From Promethearchaeota archaeon (GTDB lineage: Archaea; Asgardarchaeota; Lokiarchaeia; Sigynarchaeales; MK-D1), in NCBI GenBank assembly GCA_016839385.1, contig JAEOUK010000672.1:1-17435 (forward strand): a DNA stretch of 17,435 nt, read 5' to 3'. The position numbers and the translations under genes were made by a program. The stretch's first letter is position 1, and every line of letters begins with the position of its first letter. The notes under the pieces were generated by a model, which worked only from the letters and a program-made list of their open reading frames with translations, was not told where the DNA came from and searched no databases. Below, one piece after another: positions 1 through 8,318 of this stretch.

Positions 1-1
1 T

Positions 2-1339
2 GATTATATGGTAGTTGCGCGAAAAGAATCCCCTTTAGTATTAGGGATAATACCTGGAGAGTCAACCTATTGCGCAAGTGATATTCCTGCATTTTTACCC
101 TTAACACGAGAAGCAATTATCTTGGATGATGATGAGGTAGCAGTTCTCAAACCTGGTGAAGTCGAAATCTACGGAGTGTACGAGGGAACTCGAAAGGAAT
201 TTTCTCAATTTCAAGTAGGATATTCCATTGATGCAGCTCAAAAATCATTGGATGGAAAAACTTTTCCATGGTTTATGATAAAAGAATTACATGAAGTTCC
301 TCAAAAAATTAAAGAACAAGTACAAATCCCTCAAGGCGAATTAGACGAATTTTGTAGATCTGTCATGGAATCTGAGTATATCTTCATAACAGCGGCAGGA
401 AGTTCCTATTATGCAGCATTAGCAGGGAAGTTTCAAATCACTCGTTTCGGAGGTCCCTATATTGAGGCAATATTGTGTTCTGAATTCTTAGATCTTGTGC
501 CTAAATTACCAAAAAACTCATTAGTTATCGCTATTTCTCAATCTGGAGAAACTGCGGACACTATTGAAGCAATACGATATGCTAGGGAAAAATGGGATGC
601 GAAAATTTGTTCCATTGTAAATGTTGTAGGATCTTCCTTGACAAGGTATTCAGACCATACATTAATTACTACTGCAGGACCAGAAATTGCAGTAGCTTCA
701 CAAAAAGCTTTTTGTACCCAAGTTACTGCACTTACTTTAATAGGGTTACGAATAGCAGAATTATATAATACTCTTCCACAAGAGGAAATCACAGAATATA
801 GGAAATCTTTAGGAAAAACCTCTCAAATTACCCAACAAATACTAGTAGAGCAAGGAAAAATCAAGGAGATAGGTAAGAAATTATACAATTTTGATAATAT
901 CTATTTCCTAGCTCGAGGAATTTCATCTGCAGCAGCATTAGAGGGAGCTTTGAAGTTAAAAGAAGTCGCTTATATTCACACAGAAGCCTATGCAGCTGGA
1001 GAAAGCAAACATGGGCCAATTGCATTAATTGAAGACGGATTTCCAGTCATTTTTATAGCTCCTCCAGATGACACATATGATAGGATGATAGGTAATATCA
1101 TGGAGATGAAGAGTAGAGGTGCAGTAGTTTATTCTATTGTTTCGGATAAGGATGAAAAAATTTCTTCAATTTCGGATTATACTATACGAATACCCTATTT
1201 GGACTCAAAATACGATGTAGAAACTTCAATTGTACCATTTGCATTCACATTGCAGTTAATGGCTTATTTCATTTCTGTAAAGAAGGGATTGGATCCAGAT
1301 AAACCTCGGAATCTGGCAAAATCCGTGACTGTAAAATAA
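2..1339 (+). CDS. glmS: Glutamine--fructose-6-phosphate aminotransferase (isomerising), 5'-truncated by window edge
   Basis: This is the isomerase half of GlmS, which makes glucosamine-6-phosphate from fructose-6-phosphate and glutamine in the cytoplasm, the first step of amino-sugar synthesis. Two SIS sugar-isomerase domains are visible: the first carries SQSGETADT (about residue 177 counting from the ATG at 8), the second LKLKEVAYIHTEAYAAGE followed by SKHGP, which holds the catalytic Lys, Glu and His of the family. The protein ends PRNLAKSVTVK, the typical GlmS C-terminus with the catalytic C-terminal Lys. The frame is open to the left edge, and the residues before the first ATG (DYMVVARKESPLVLG) match the linker after the glutaminase domain. 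The ATG at 8 is therefore internal and about 150 N-terminal residues, including the N-terminal nucleophile Cys, lie outside the window. Identification is firm. Confidence 0.95.
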   Translation, partial: DYMVVARKESPLVLGIIPGESTYCASDIPAFLPLTREAIILDDDEVAVLKPGEVEIYGVYEGTRKEFSQFQVGYSIDAAQKSLDGKTFPWFMIKELHEVPQKIKEQVQIPQGELDEFCRSVMESEYIFITAAGSSYYAALAGKFQITRFGGPYIEAILCSEFLDLVPKLPKNSLVIAISQSGETADTIEAIRYAREKWDAKICSIVNVVGSSLTRYSDHTLITTAGPEIAVASQKAFCTQVTALTLIGLRIAELYNTLPQEEITEYRKSLGKTSQITQQILVEQGKIKEIGKKLYNFDNIYFLARGISSAAALEGALKLKEVAYIHTEAYAAGESKHGPIALIEDGFPVIFIAPPDDTYDRMIGNIMEMKSRGAVVYSIVSDKDEKISSISDYTIRIPYLDSKYDVETSIVPFAFTLQLMAYFISVKKGLDPDKPRNLAKSVTVK

Positions 1340-1343
1340 ATAA

Positions 1344-1369
1344 ATTTCTTTTCTTCAATATTTTTTTCA
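1344..1369 (+). terminator. T-rich transcription terminator candidate after glmS
   Basis: Just after the glmS stop there is a pyrimidine-rich stretch with several T runs, the longest seven T at 1361-1367. Archaeal polymerases stop at such oligo-T tracts without a hairpin. The next gene starts about 200 bases later with its own TATA-like element, which fits termination here. Confidence 0.4.
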
Positions 1370-1400
1370 AACTGTCAAATTCTACGCAAAGAATTTCTAT

Positions 1401-1508
1401 ATCAATTTGATTACCAGAATTGATCACATATCGCATTGAAATGAGCGAATGTTCGAATGATACAATTTCCAATTATTTTCATTATTGAAAGGTGAACAGA
1501 TTTTTATC
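1401..1508 (+). promoter_or_regulatory. Intergenic control region upstream of the DUF39 gene
   Basis: This part of the 214-base gap holds three visible elements. ATCAATT at 1401-1407 and AATTGAT at 1418-1424 form a 7-bp inverted repeat with a 10-base loop. CGAATGTTCG at 1446-1455 is a 4+4 inverted repeat and part of a CGAATG tandem direct repeat. TTTTTATC at 1501-1508 is TATA-like and lies about 46 bases before the ATG at 1554, so transcription would start near 1530; a similar TTTTTATC lies upstream of the transporter gene on the other strand. The TATA call is the most plausible; the repeats may be chance in AT-rich DNA. Confidence 0.3.
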
Positions 1509-1553
1509 CACATATTCTTTTCTCATGGTATTCTCTAATTATGGATGACCTTT

Positions 1554-2888
1554 ATGAGTAAGAAAAGAACATTAGAAGAAATTAAGAAAAAGATAGCTGA
1601 TGGGTCAGTAATAGTTATGACTGCACAGGAATTATGCCAGATTGCTCAAAAAGGAAGAAAAATTTCATTCGATGATGTAGACGTCGTTACAACAGCAACA
1701 AAGGGATTAATGAGTGGAACATCAGCTATCATGGCGTTTCGTATTGGAAATCCTAAAGAATTTGTAAAAGTCAAATCATTATCCATAAATGACATTCCAT
1801 GTTACGTTGGACCGTGTCCTAATGAAACCCTGGGATTAGTGGATCTTATTATTTATGCAACCGATAAGAGTAAAACAAACCCAAATTATGGGGCCGGACA
1901 TTTGTTACGGGATTTGGTAGAACATAAACAAGTAAAAATTAAAGCAAAAACCATTGAGGGGTTCCTTATTGAGAAATCACTTACTATTGAAGATATTTAT
2001 TTTGCACAAGTACTGGGAATTAGACATGCTTTTAAAAATTACAATGCCTTTTCCAATCCGAGTGATGAATCTGTTAAATCTATATTCACTGTAATTGACA
2101 TGGCTCCTAATTTAAGCGAAGTATCTTTTTGTGGGGTTGGTGCTATCAATCCATTAGAAAATGATCCGGATTTTGAAATAATAGGTGTTGGAACTCCCAT
2201 TCTTGTGAACGGTGCACGAGGATATGTAGTCGGTTCAGGTACAAGATCATCGCAAGAAAGACCCAATCTTATGACAATTGCGCCGTTATTTGATATGAAA
2301 CCAGAATATATGGGTGGATTCAAAACTGCTCAAGGTCCAGAAGTAATTTGCACGATTGCTGCTGCGATTCCGATATTAAATGAAAAGATCTTTAATAATC
2401 TGAAAATGACTGATAACAATGTACCGTTAAATTTAGTAGATATTGTGGGTCGAAAAGTTATGGCAACCTTGGATTATGGGCAAGTTTGGGGGAAAAAATC
2501 TATCGACATCGTAATTCGAACCGTGGAAAATTTCAAAAAAATATACTGTGACAGATGTGAGTTAAAAGAAAACTGTCCTGCCGAATTGAACTGCCCTACA
2601 GACGCATTTTCAATTGAATCAGGTATTGATCGGTTATTATGTTTTAATTGTGGAACTTGTGTTAATACCTGTCCGAAAGGTGCAGCAAAGGGCAGATTAG
2701 GTGAGATCGATTGGGATGGTAAAAAGATCCCAGTTCGACTAAGGCAGTCAGATAGAAATGGTGCGATTCGATTAATGAATGAGTTGAAAGCTCAAATCAT
2801 TCGAGGAGAATTTGAGATAGCTTTACCGACATCCAAACCCAAAATTTACACTGAAAAAATGGAAGATGCACGAGAACAAGGAAAATAG
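1554..2888 (+). CDS. DUF39/HcyBio-family homocysteine biosynthesis protein with fused 2x[4Fe-4S] ferredoxin (methanogenesis marker 16-like)
   Basis: A DUF39 domain fills roughly the first 325 residues (about 444 in all), with family-like stretches such as KGLMSGTSAIMAF and CYVGPCPNETLG. It is followed by a ferredoxin-like tail. Counting from the upstream ATG at 1545, Cys335, 338, 344 and 350, then Cys366, 369, 372 and 376, each cysteine set ending in or near Cys-Pro, would bind two [4Fe-4S] clusters. In methanogens, DUF39 proteins with a NIL-ferredoxin partner make homocysteine from aspartate semialdehyde and a sulfide source; fusion to ferredoxin matches the family called methanogenesis marker 16. 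I infer a similar sulfur-transfer role here. ATG 1554 is preferred over 1545 because GGATGA precedes it at a ribosome-site distance, but both are in frame. It heads a possible operon with the next two genes, after a 74-base gap. The family call is solid; the exact reaction is inferred. Confidence 0.85.
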   Translation: MSKKRTLEEIKKKIADGSVIVMTAQELCQIAQKGRKISFDDVDVVTTATKGLMSGTSAIMAFRIGNPKEFVKVKSLSINDIPCYVGPCPNETLGLVDLIIYATDKSKTNPNYGAGHLLRDLVEHKQVKIKAKTIEGFLIEKSLTIEDIYFAQVLGIRHAFKNYNAFSNPSDESVKSIFTVIDMAPNLSEVSFCGVGAINPLENDPDFEIIGVGTPILVNGARGYVVGSGTRSSQERPNLMTIAPLFDMKPEYMGGFKTAQGPEVICTIAAAIPILNEKIFNNLKMTDNNVPLNLVDIVGRKVMATLDYGQVWGKKSIDIVIRTVENFKKIYCDRCELKENCPAELNCPTDAFSIESGIDRLLCFNCGTCVNTCPKGAAKGRLGEIDWDGKKIPVRLRQSDRNGAIRLMNELKAQIIRGEFEIALPTSKPKIYTEKMEDAREQGK

Positions 2889-2962
2889 ATTGTAACTCAC
2901 GACTTGTTAGGTTTTTATTGGATGAGGATGAAGATTAGTTAACACTTTATAGAGTTTTAAAA

Positions 2963-4402
2963 ATGCGAAATACAAAATGGTTATCAAAAACTGAAATCAA
3001 GGAAATACTAGATTATACTCTTTCTGATGAAGAGATTGATGAGGCTAAAACTCACTTACTCACCCCCGTATTTGAGCACGTGTTTGAATCTTCGGTGGGA
3101 ACAGGTACTCCATATTTTAAAGTCCGAGGGAAAGAAGAACAAATTATTGATTGCACTTCTCAAGCATGGGTATTAGCATTAGGTCACGGAGCAATCGATC
3201 CATTATATGCTGCCTTTTATCAAGCAGAAAAGTTCCCTCATCATCAATTTGGATTTCTTGATGAGACTCGGGCAAAATTAGCTAGCAAAATCTCTTCAAT
3301 TGCACCTGGTAAATTAAAAGGCGGTAAGGTTGCTTTTAACAATATGGGGGGGAGTGCAAGCAATGAAGCAGCAATTCGTTTAGCATATGTTTCCCAAAAC
3401 CGTGCACAGAAGCAGCAAATAGTAGTTTTCTCACGTGGATACCATGGTAGTTCATTAGCAATGACTGGAGCAACCCAATACATACGTATAGCAACCCGCT
3501 ATCGATCTTTTGGATTAGATCGATGGGAGCGTGCGCTTTTTCCATACTGCTACCGATGCCCATGGGGATATAATAATGGATTAGGAGGAAAAAAAGATAA
3601 AAAATGCAAATTGGAATGTTTATCTTATTTTCAGAAATTCGTGGAAGAGACCACCAATCAAGAGGTAGCAGCAGTATTATTAGAACCAATGCAAGGAGCT
3701 GGAGGTCAAGTTCCCGCTCCCGTAGAATGGTTGCAGGGATTACAAGAAATCTGCAAAACTAATAAAATTCAAATAATATATGACGAATTTCAGACTGGTT
3801 TTGGAAGAACCGGTCATATGTTTGCAACCGATTATTACAATGAAATAGGAAAAATTGATGTTAGTCCAGATATGATGACCCTGGCAAAAGCTGCAGGTGG
3901 AGGTTTGCCGCTGGGAATTTTACTTGCTTCTCCAAAATATAAGCAATTTTCCGAAGCAGAAGAACACAGCACATTCTCTTCAACCCCCATTCCAATGGCT
4001 GCGTGCTTAGTAGTCTTAGAAATTATGGAAAAGCATAACATTCCAGAAAACGCAGGTAAAATGGGAAAACTCATCACAAAAAGATTGCTGGAAATGCAAG
4101 AGAGCTACCCAGTCATCGGGGATGTGAGAGGTCCAGGTCTATTTATTGGAATTGAATTCGTAAAAAATCCCAAAACCCGTGAACCTTACACACAGCTCGC
4201 CGAAGCAATGAAAAAAGAATGTTGGAACCATGCGATTTATCTGCAAGGAATGATGCCTATCGTCAAACCATCAGGAGAAATGATTCGTAATATCATAAAA
4301 ATAAAACCACCATTAATTATCAGTGAAGATGAAGCAAATATCATTTGTGATCGGTTCGAAGCTACCTTGAAAGCATGCTTGAATAACTTAAATGAAAAAT
4401 AG
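2963..4402 (+). CDS. Class III PLP-dependent aminotransferase (4-aminobutyrate/omega-amino-acid type)
   Basis: A fold-type I, class III aminotransferase of 479 residues. Visible family features are NMGGSASNEAAIRLA for the phosphate-binding region, SRGYHGSS, EPMQGAGG, YDEFQTGFGRTG with the Asp (about 274) that pairs with the pyridine nitrogen, and TLAKAAGGGLPLG with the Schiff-base Lys near 309. Substrates are probably omega-amino or dialkyl amino acids; the subfamily (GABA aminotransferase, dialkylglycine decarboxylase-like or other) cannot be fixed. A loop with Cys196, Cys199, Cys215 and Cys219 (PYCYRCPWG ... KKCKLEC) is unusual among textbook class III enzymes; I recall a similar Cys pattern in some prokaryotic relatives. 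No clear ribosome site precedes the ATG. Its stop codon overlaps the AGGTGA site of the next gene, so the two are very probably translated from one message. Confidence 0.9.
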   Translation: MRNTKWLSKTEIKEILDYTLSDEEIDEAKTHLLTPVFEHVFESSVGTGTPYFKVRGKEEQIIDCTSQAWVLALGHGAIDPLYAAFYQAEKFPHHQFGFLDETRAKLASKISSIAPGKLKGGKVAFNNMGGSASNEAAIRLAYVSQNRAQKQQIVVFSRGYHGSSLAMTGATQYIRIATRYRSFGLDRWERALFPYCYRCPWGYNNGLGGKKDKKCKLECLSYFQKFVEETTNQEVAAVLLEPMQGAGGQVPAPVEWLQGLQEICKTNKIQIIYDEFQTGFGRTGHMFATDYYNEIGKIDVSPDMMTLAKAAGGGLPLGILLASPKYKQFSEAEEHSTFSSTPIPMAACLVVLEIMEKHNIPENAGKMGKLITKRLLEMQESYPVIGDVRGPGLFIGIEFVKNPKTREPYTQLAEAMKKECWNHAIYLQGMMPIVKPSGEMIRNIIKIKPPLIISEDEANIICDRFEATLKACLNNLNEK

Positions 4403-4410
4403 GTGAATCT

Positions 4411-4875
4411 ATGATCGAAAAAATTAGTCAAATCGGAATTGTTGTCAAGGATATGGATAAAGCAATTAAATTCTATGAGGAAGTCATGGGAATAGGTCCA
4501 TTTAATGTTCTTCCTCGTGAACCGGAAACTTGTGAACTCCATGGCAAAGAAACACACTTCCAATTGAAAACGGGATTTGCGTTTGTAGGAGGAATGCAGG
4601 TAGAATTGATTCAAGTTATGGATGGGATCTCTGCCCATTCGGAATATTTAGAAAAACACCCAAACGGTGGGATGCACCACATTGCAGTGTATACAGAAGA
4701 TTTAGAAGCAGATTTAGAGAAATACGGAAAAGCTGGAGTTGAGATAATTGCTAAAGGAGAATACATGCGAACAAAATGGGCTTATTTAGATTCTACTGCA
4801 CAAAGCGGATTATTACTGGAATTAATTCAACTTTCACAACGGAAGAAAAAAAAGAAACCAAAAAAAGAGGAATGA
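4411..4875 (+). CDS. VOC (glyoxalase/methylmalonyl-CoA epimerase-like) metalloprotein
   Basis: A single vicinal-oxygen-chelate protein of 154 residues with paired beta-alpha-beta-beta-beta modules. The start ISQIGIVVKDMDKAIKFYEE is characteristic; likely metal ligands are Glu65 (VELIQ), His89 or His90 (GMHHIAV) and Glu137 (LLLELIQ). The usual first ligand His of methylmalonyl-CoA epimerase (HIGIAV) is Gln7 here, so metal or substrate may differ. The C-terminus is a short Lys-rich tail (KKKKKPKKEE), unusual for the family. AGGTGA at 4401-4406 sits four bases before the ATG and overlaps the aminotransferase stop, showing tight translational coupling. Together they suggest breakdown or interconversion of an amino acid or acyl-CoA, but the substrate is unknown. 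It ends convergently four bases from the transporter gene. Confidence 0.8.
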   Translation: MIEKISQIGIVVKDMDKAIKFYEEVMGIGPFNVLPREPETCELHGKETHFQLKTGFAFVGGMQVELIQVMDGISAHSEYLEKHPNGGMHHIAVYTEDLEADLEKYGKAGVEIIAKGEYMRTKWAYLDSTAQSGLLLELIQLSQRKKKKKPKKEE

Positions 4876-4890
4876 TTTTTTAATTTTTTA
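4876..4890 (+). terminator. Oligo-T terminator candidate after the VOC gene
   Basis: Two T6 runs follow the TGA stop directly (4875-4880 and 4884-4889). This fits archaeal oligo-T termination of the plus-strand operon. It overlaps the 3' end of the convergent transporter gene. Confidence 0.45.
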
Positions 4891-6319
4891 TATTATATCT
4901 CAAATGTATTTGTTCTTTTACTTTCTTTAGCCGATCTCCATGCAACGGGAATAAGAACAAAAATAATATAACTAATAATATACCCCCAATGGTGAATCCG
5001 ACCATTAACCACCGTATCCCTAGTTCTAGAGCAACAGACTGCAATTCACTTGGATTTATAAGATATTTATCCCAACCCTGTCCCCCAAACACCAATGCAA
5101 TTGCTCCAACACTAAGAATTGTGGAATATCTATTTATTAAGGCGTTTACACCATAATAAGCGCCTTCCCTTCTTGTTCCTTGTTTTAATTCATCTTCGTC
5201 TATGATATTCCCGATAATTATATCGACAAAAAACATCGCACCAGCGAGACCTACACCATTTACACCCATAAATATAATAGCCCAGATATTATGAGATAAG
5301 CCAATCCATGAACACCCTTCTTGCAAGAAAGCAAAGGGAATTATAGCTAAAATCCAAACAAATTCTGAAATAATAAATGCATTTCTCATTCCAATTTTGT
5401 TTCCTAACCAACGCATTAAGGGAAACAGAGCAGTCGCACTTAGAAAAGCCACAAGAAGCATTAAAGTTAGGGTAAAATCTCCCGCTTCTACTCCCAATAC
5501 GAATTGTCCATAGAGCGGAATCACTGTTGTGAGTAGTTTAAATACAAACCAATTGAATAAATTCGCTACGATAAACAAGAGGAATGCTTTATTTCTGAAA
5601 GTGATTCCTAACGAGCGAAAAATGTTCGGTTCTTCCTCTTTCTCAACAACTTCAATAGGATCTTCTTTCATTCCGAATTTAAAGAAGGTATATCCTCCAA
5701 TAAGCACTAATAAAGCAACTACTCCACCTGTAATCCAGTATTTCGCTATGAAAGGACGATCAATAGTTCCCTCAGGAGCTAAATTGCCCCCAATGAAAAT
5801 TGTTGGAAGAACAAATCCAATTAAAACGCCCACAATTGTCATAATGTTTTTCCACATGTTTGCACGACTTCTTTCTTTCTCAGTTTTGAACATTTCGGGG
5901 AATAAAGCTAATTGATTAGTGGAAAAGATCGTATAAAAGAGATCATATAACATAATAATTGCGATAAAATAAATTGATTTTATTAGATCTGTCTGATTCT
6001 CAAGCCCAGGGAAGAAGAATAAGAAGAAATTAACTAATGCAAAGGGAATTAAGATAATTATTACCCAGAATTTCCGCCTTCCTAATTTAGTTTTAGTTCT
6101 ATCAGATATCGGACCCATAATCGGGTCGTTTATTGAATCCCAAATGGCAAATATGAAGAATCCTAACGCCAAAGCTCTTGTAGAGATGCCAATTACGGAG
6201 TAATAATACACAAAAATTAGGAATTGAAACATCTGATGACTCATTTGATCAGTCATAGCTCCGAGGCCGAAAGCTATTGTAGTCCCAGTGCTATACCTTT
6301 TCATTTTTTCTTCAGTCAT
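4880..6319 (-). CDS. GPH-family (MFS_2) sugar:cation symporter
   Basis: An integral membrane protein of 479 residues with about twelve hydrophobic segments. The first cytoplasmic loop holds the hallmark of the glycoside-pentoside-hexuronide:cation family: AIWDSINDPIMGPISDRT with Asp61, Asn64 and Asp65 in the second helix, then KLGRRKFW. A charged cytoplasmic stretch with many Glu (EDPIEVVEKEEEPN, mid-protein) joins the two six-helix halves. Such carriers take up sugars or glycosides with Na+ or H+; the substrate cannot be read from the sequence and no sugar-catabolic gene adjoins it. ATG 6319 is used, though an in-frame ATG at 6304 would give a shorter tail. A TATA-like TTTTTATC on the minus strand lies near 6352-6361, about 35 bases before the start. 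The gene appears to be a single transcription unit. Confidence 0.88.
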   Translation of the reverse strand: MTEEKMKRYSTGTTIAFGLGAMTDQMSHQMFQFLIFVYYYSVIGISTRALALGFFIFAIWDSINDPIMGPISDRTKTKLGRRKFWVIIILIPFALVNFFLFFFPGLENQTDLIKSIYFIAIIMLYDLFYTIFSTNQLALFPEMFKTEKERSRANMWKNIMTIVGVLIGFVLPTIFIGGNLAPEGTIDRPFIAKYWITGGVVALLVLIGGYTFFKFGMKEDPIEVVEKEEEPNIFRSLGITFRNKAFLLFIVANLFNWFVFKLLTTVIPLYGQFVLGVEAGDFTLTLMLLVAFLSATALFPLMRWLGNKIGMRNAFIISEFVWILAIIPFAFLQEGCSWIGLSHNIWAIIFMGVNGVGLAGAMFFVDIIIGNIIDEDELKQGTRREGAYYGVNALINRYSTILSVGAIALVFGGQGWDKYLINPSELQSVALELGIRWLMVGFTIGGILLVILFLFLFPLHGDRLKKVKEQIHLRYNIKN

Positions 6320-6496
6320 AATTTTTCACTGCATAGATGTTGATATGAATTAAGATAAAAAGATTATGATTGGTCAGATTAACGAAATTTTACATTAAAG
6401 TGAAGTCAATTGAGTGCTTGAGTTCACCGTTTTCAATCGTAATTCTAGATGCATCATATTGAAATTTGAATGTTGCTCTTTCCAAGTAGTGCCGAC

Positions 6497-6544
6497 AAAA
6501 TATATATTCCCACATGACACTTGCAGTTAATATTCCAATGACAC
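6497..6544 (+). promoter_or_regulatory. TATA box and direct repeats upstream of the RHH gene
   Basis: AAAATATATATT at 6497-6508 is a strong archaeal TATA box; transcription should begin near 6530. It overlaps the first of two near-copies of a sequence: TATTCC plus CACATGACAC at 6505-6520, and TATTCC plus AATGACAC at 6531-6544, offset by 24-26 bases. A repeated site over the TATA box and start region is where an autoregulating ribbon-helix-helix repressor could bind. The TATA call is good; the operator role is inferred. Confidence 0.5.
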
Positions 6545-6585
6545 ATGAGCAATACATAGAAAACACATATCAAAGCATGATCATC

Positions 6586-6780
6586 ATGAAACTCATAACG
6601 GTACACATTCCGGAGGCGTACTTGGACGCCATCAACCAATTAATCGCGGCAGACGCATATCCAAATCGTAGTGAGGCAATCCGAGTAGCAATTCGAGATT
6701 TACTCAAAAACGAGCTCGGAGGATTTATTAAATACTCTCAGGAAAAACCTGCTCGAATTCCGAACCTGATGGAAGAGTAA
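6586..6780 (+). CDS. Ribbon-helix-helix (CopG/MetJ-type) transcription regulator
   Basis: A 64-residue DNA-binding protein. The N-terminal strand MKLITVHIP is the ribbon that would lie in the major groove as a dimer; helix A is AYLDAINQLIAA and helix B follows YPNRSEAIRVAIRDLL, the standard RHH signature. A charged C-terminal tail of about 20 residues follows. An in-frame ATG at 6514 would add 24 residues, but it lies only a few bases behind the TATA box, before the expected transcript start, and RHH proteins normally begin at the strand. ATG 6577 is also possible. The gene stands alone between the transporter and glutamate dehydrogenase genes. Its target is unknown; repeats in its own promoter suggest autoregulation. 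No antitoxin partner (toxin gene) adjoins it. Confidence 0.85.
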   Translation: MKLITVHIPEAYLDAINQLIAADAYPNRSEAIRVAIRDLLKNELGGFIKYSQEKPARIPNLMEE

Positions 6781-6833
6781 AAAACCAATATTTTACATAT
6801 ACTATTTCTTAAGACATTAAAAATAAAAAAGAG

Positions 6834-6847
6834 AAAAAATATTTTTT
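6834..6847 (-). terminator. A6TAT6 palindrome, terminator candidate for gdhA
   Basis: A perfect 14-base palindrome of six A, TA and six T lies 16 bases past the gdhA stop on the minus strand, followed in that direction by more T-rich sequence (TTTTTTATTTTT near 6816-6830). It could serve as the oligo-T stop for gdhA and, in the other direction, for the RHH gene. Confidence 0.4.
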
Positions 6848-6862
6848 ATGACTTCTAAAGAC

Positions 6863-8218
<1,356 letters not shown>

Positions 8219-8318
8219 TTAATGGTGATTTTTTTTGGGAGTATTGAAATTTAAATGTTTAATAAATGATCTATGGAAAATTACTACCTTGTCCCACAGA
8301 AAACCCACAAAATTCCAG

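Noticed and set aside
8..10. ATG at 8 as the start of the first gene
   Set aside because: The frame is open to the left edge and the residues before and after the ATG match the inner linker of GlmS, so the gene begins outside the window.
1401..1424. Small hairpin as a riboswitch (for example SAM) before the DUF39 gene
   Set aside because: Only one short A/T-rich 7-bp stem lying upstream of the predicted transcript start; no conserved riboswitch core seen.
3336..3689. Minus-strand 117-codon frame within the aminotransferase gene
   Set aside because: Fully antisense to a clearly conserved enzyme; no start signal; composition is that of a shadow frame.
6586..6780. RHH protein as an antitoxin of a toxin-antitoxin pair
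   Set aside because: No small partner frame adjoins it on the same strand; both neighbours are metabolic or transport genes on the other strand.
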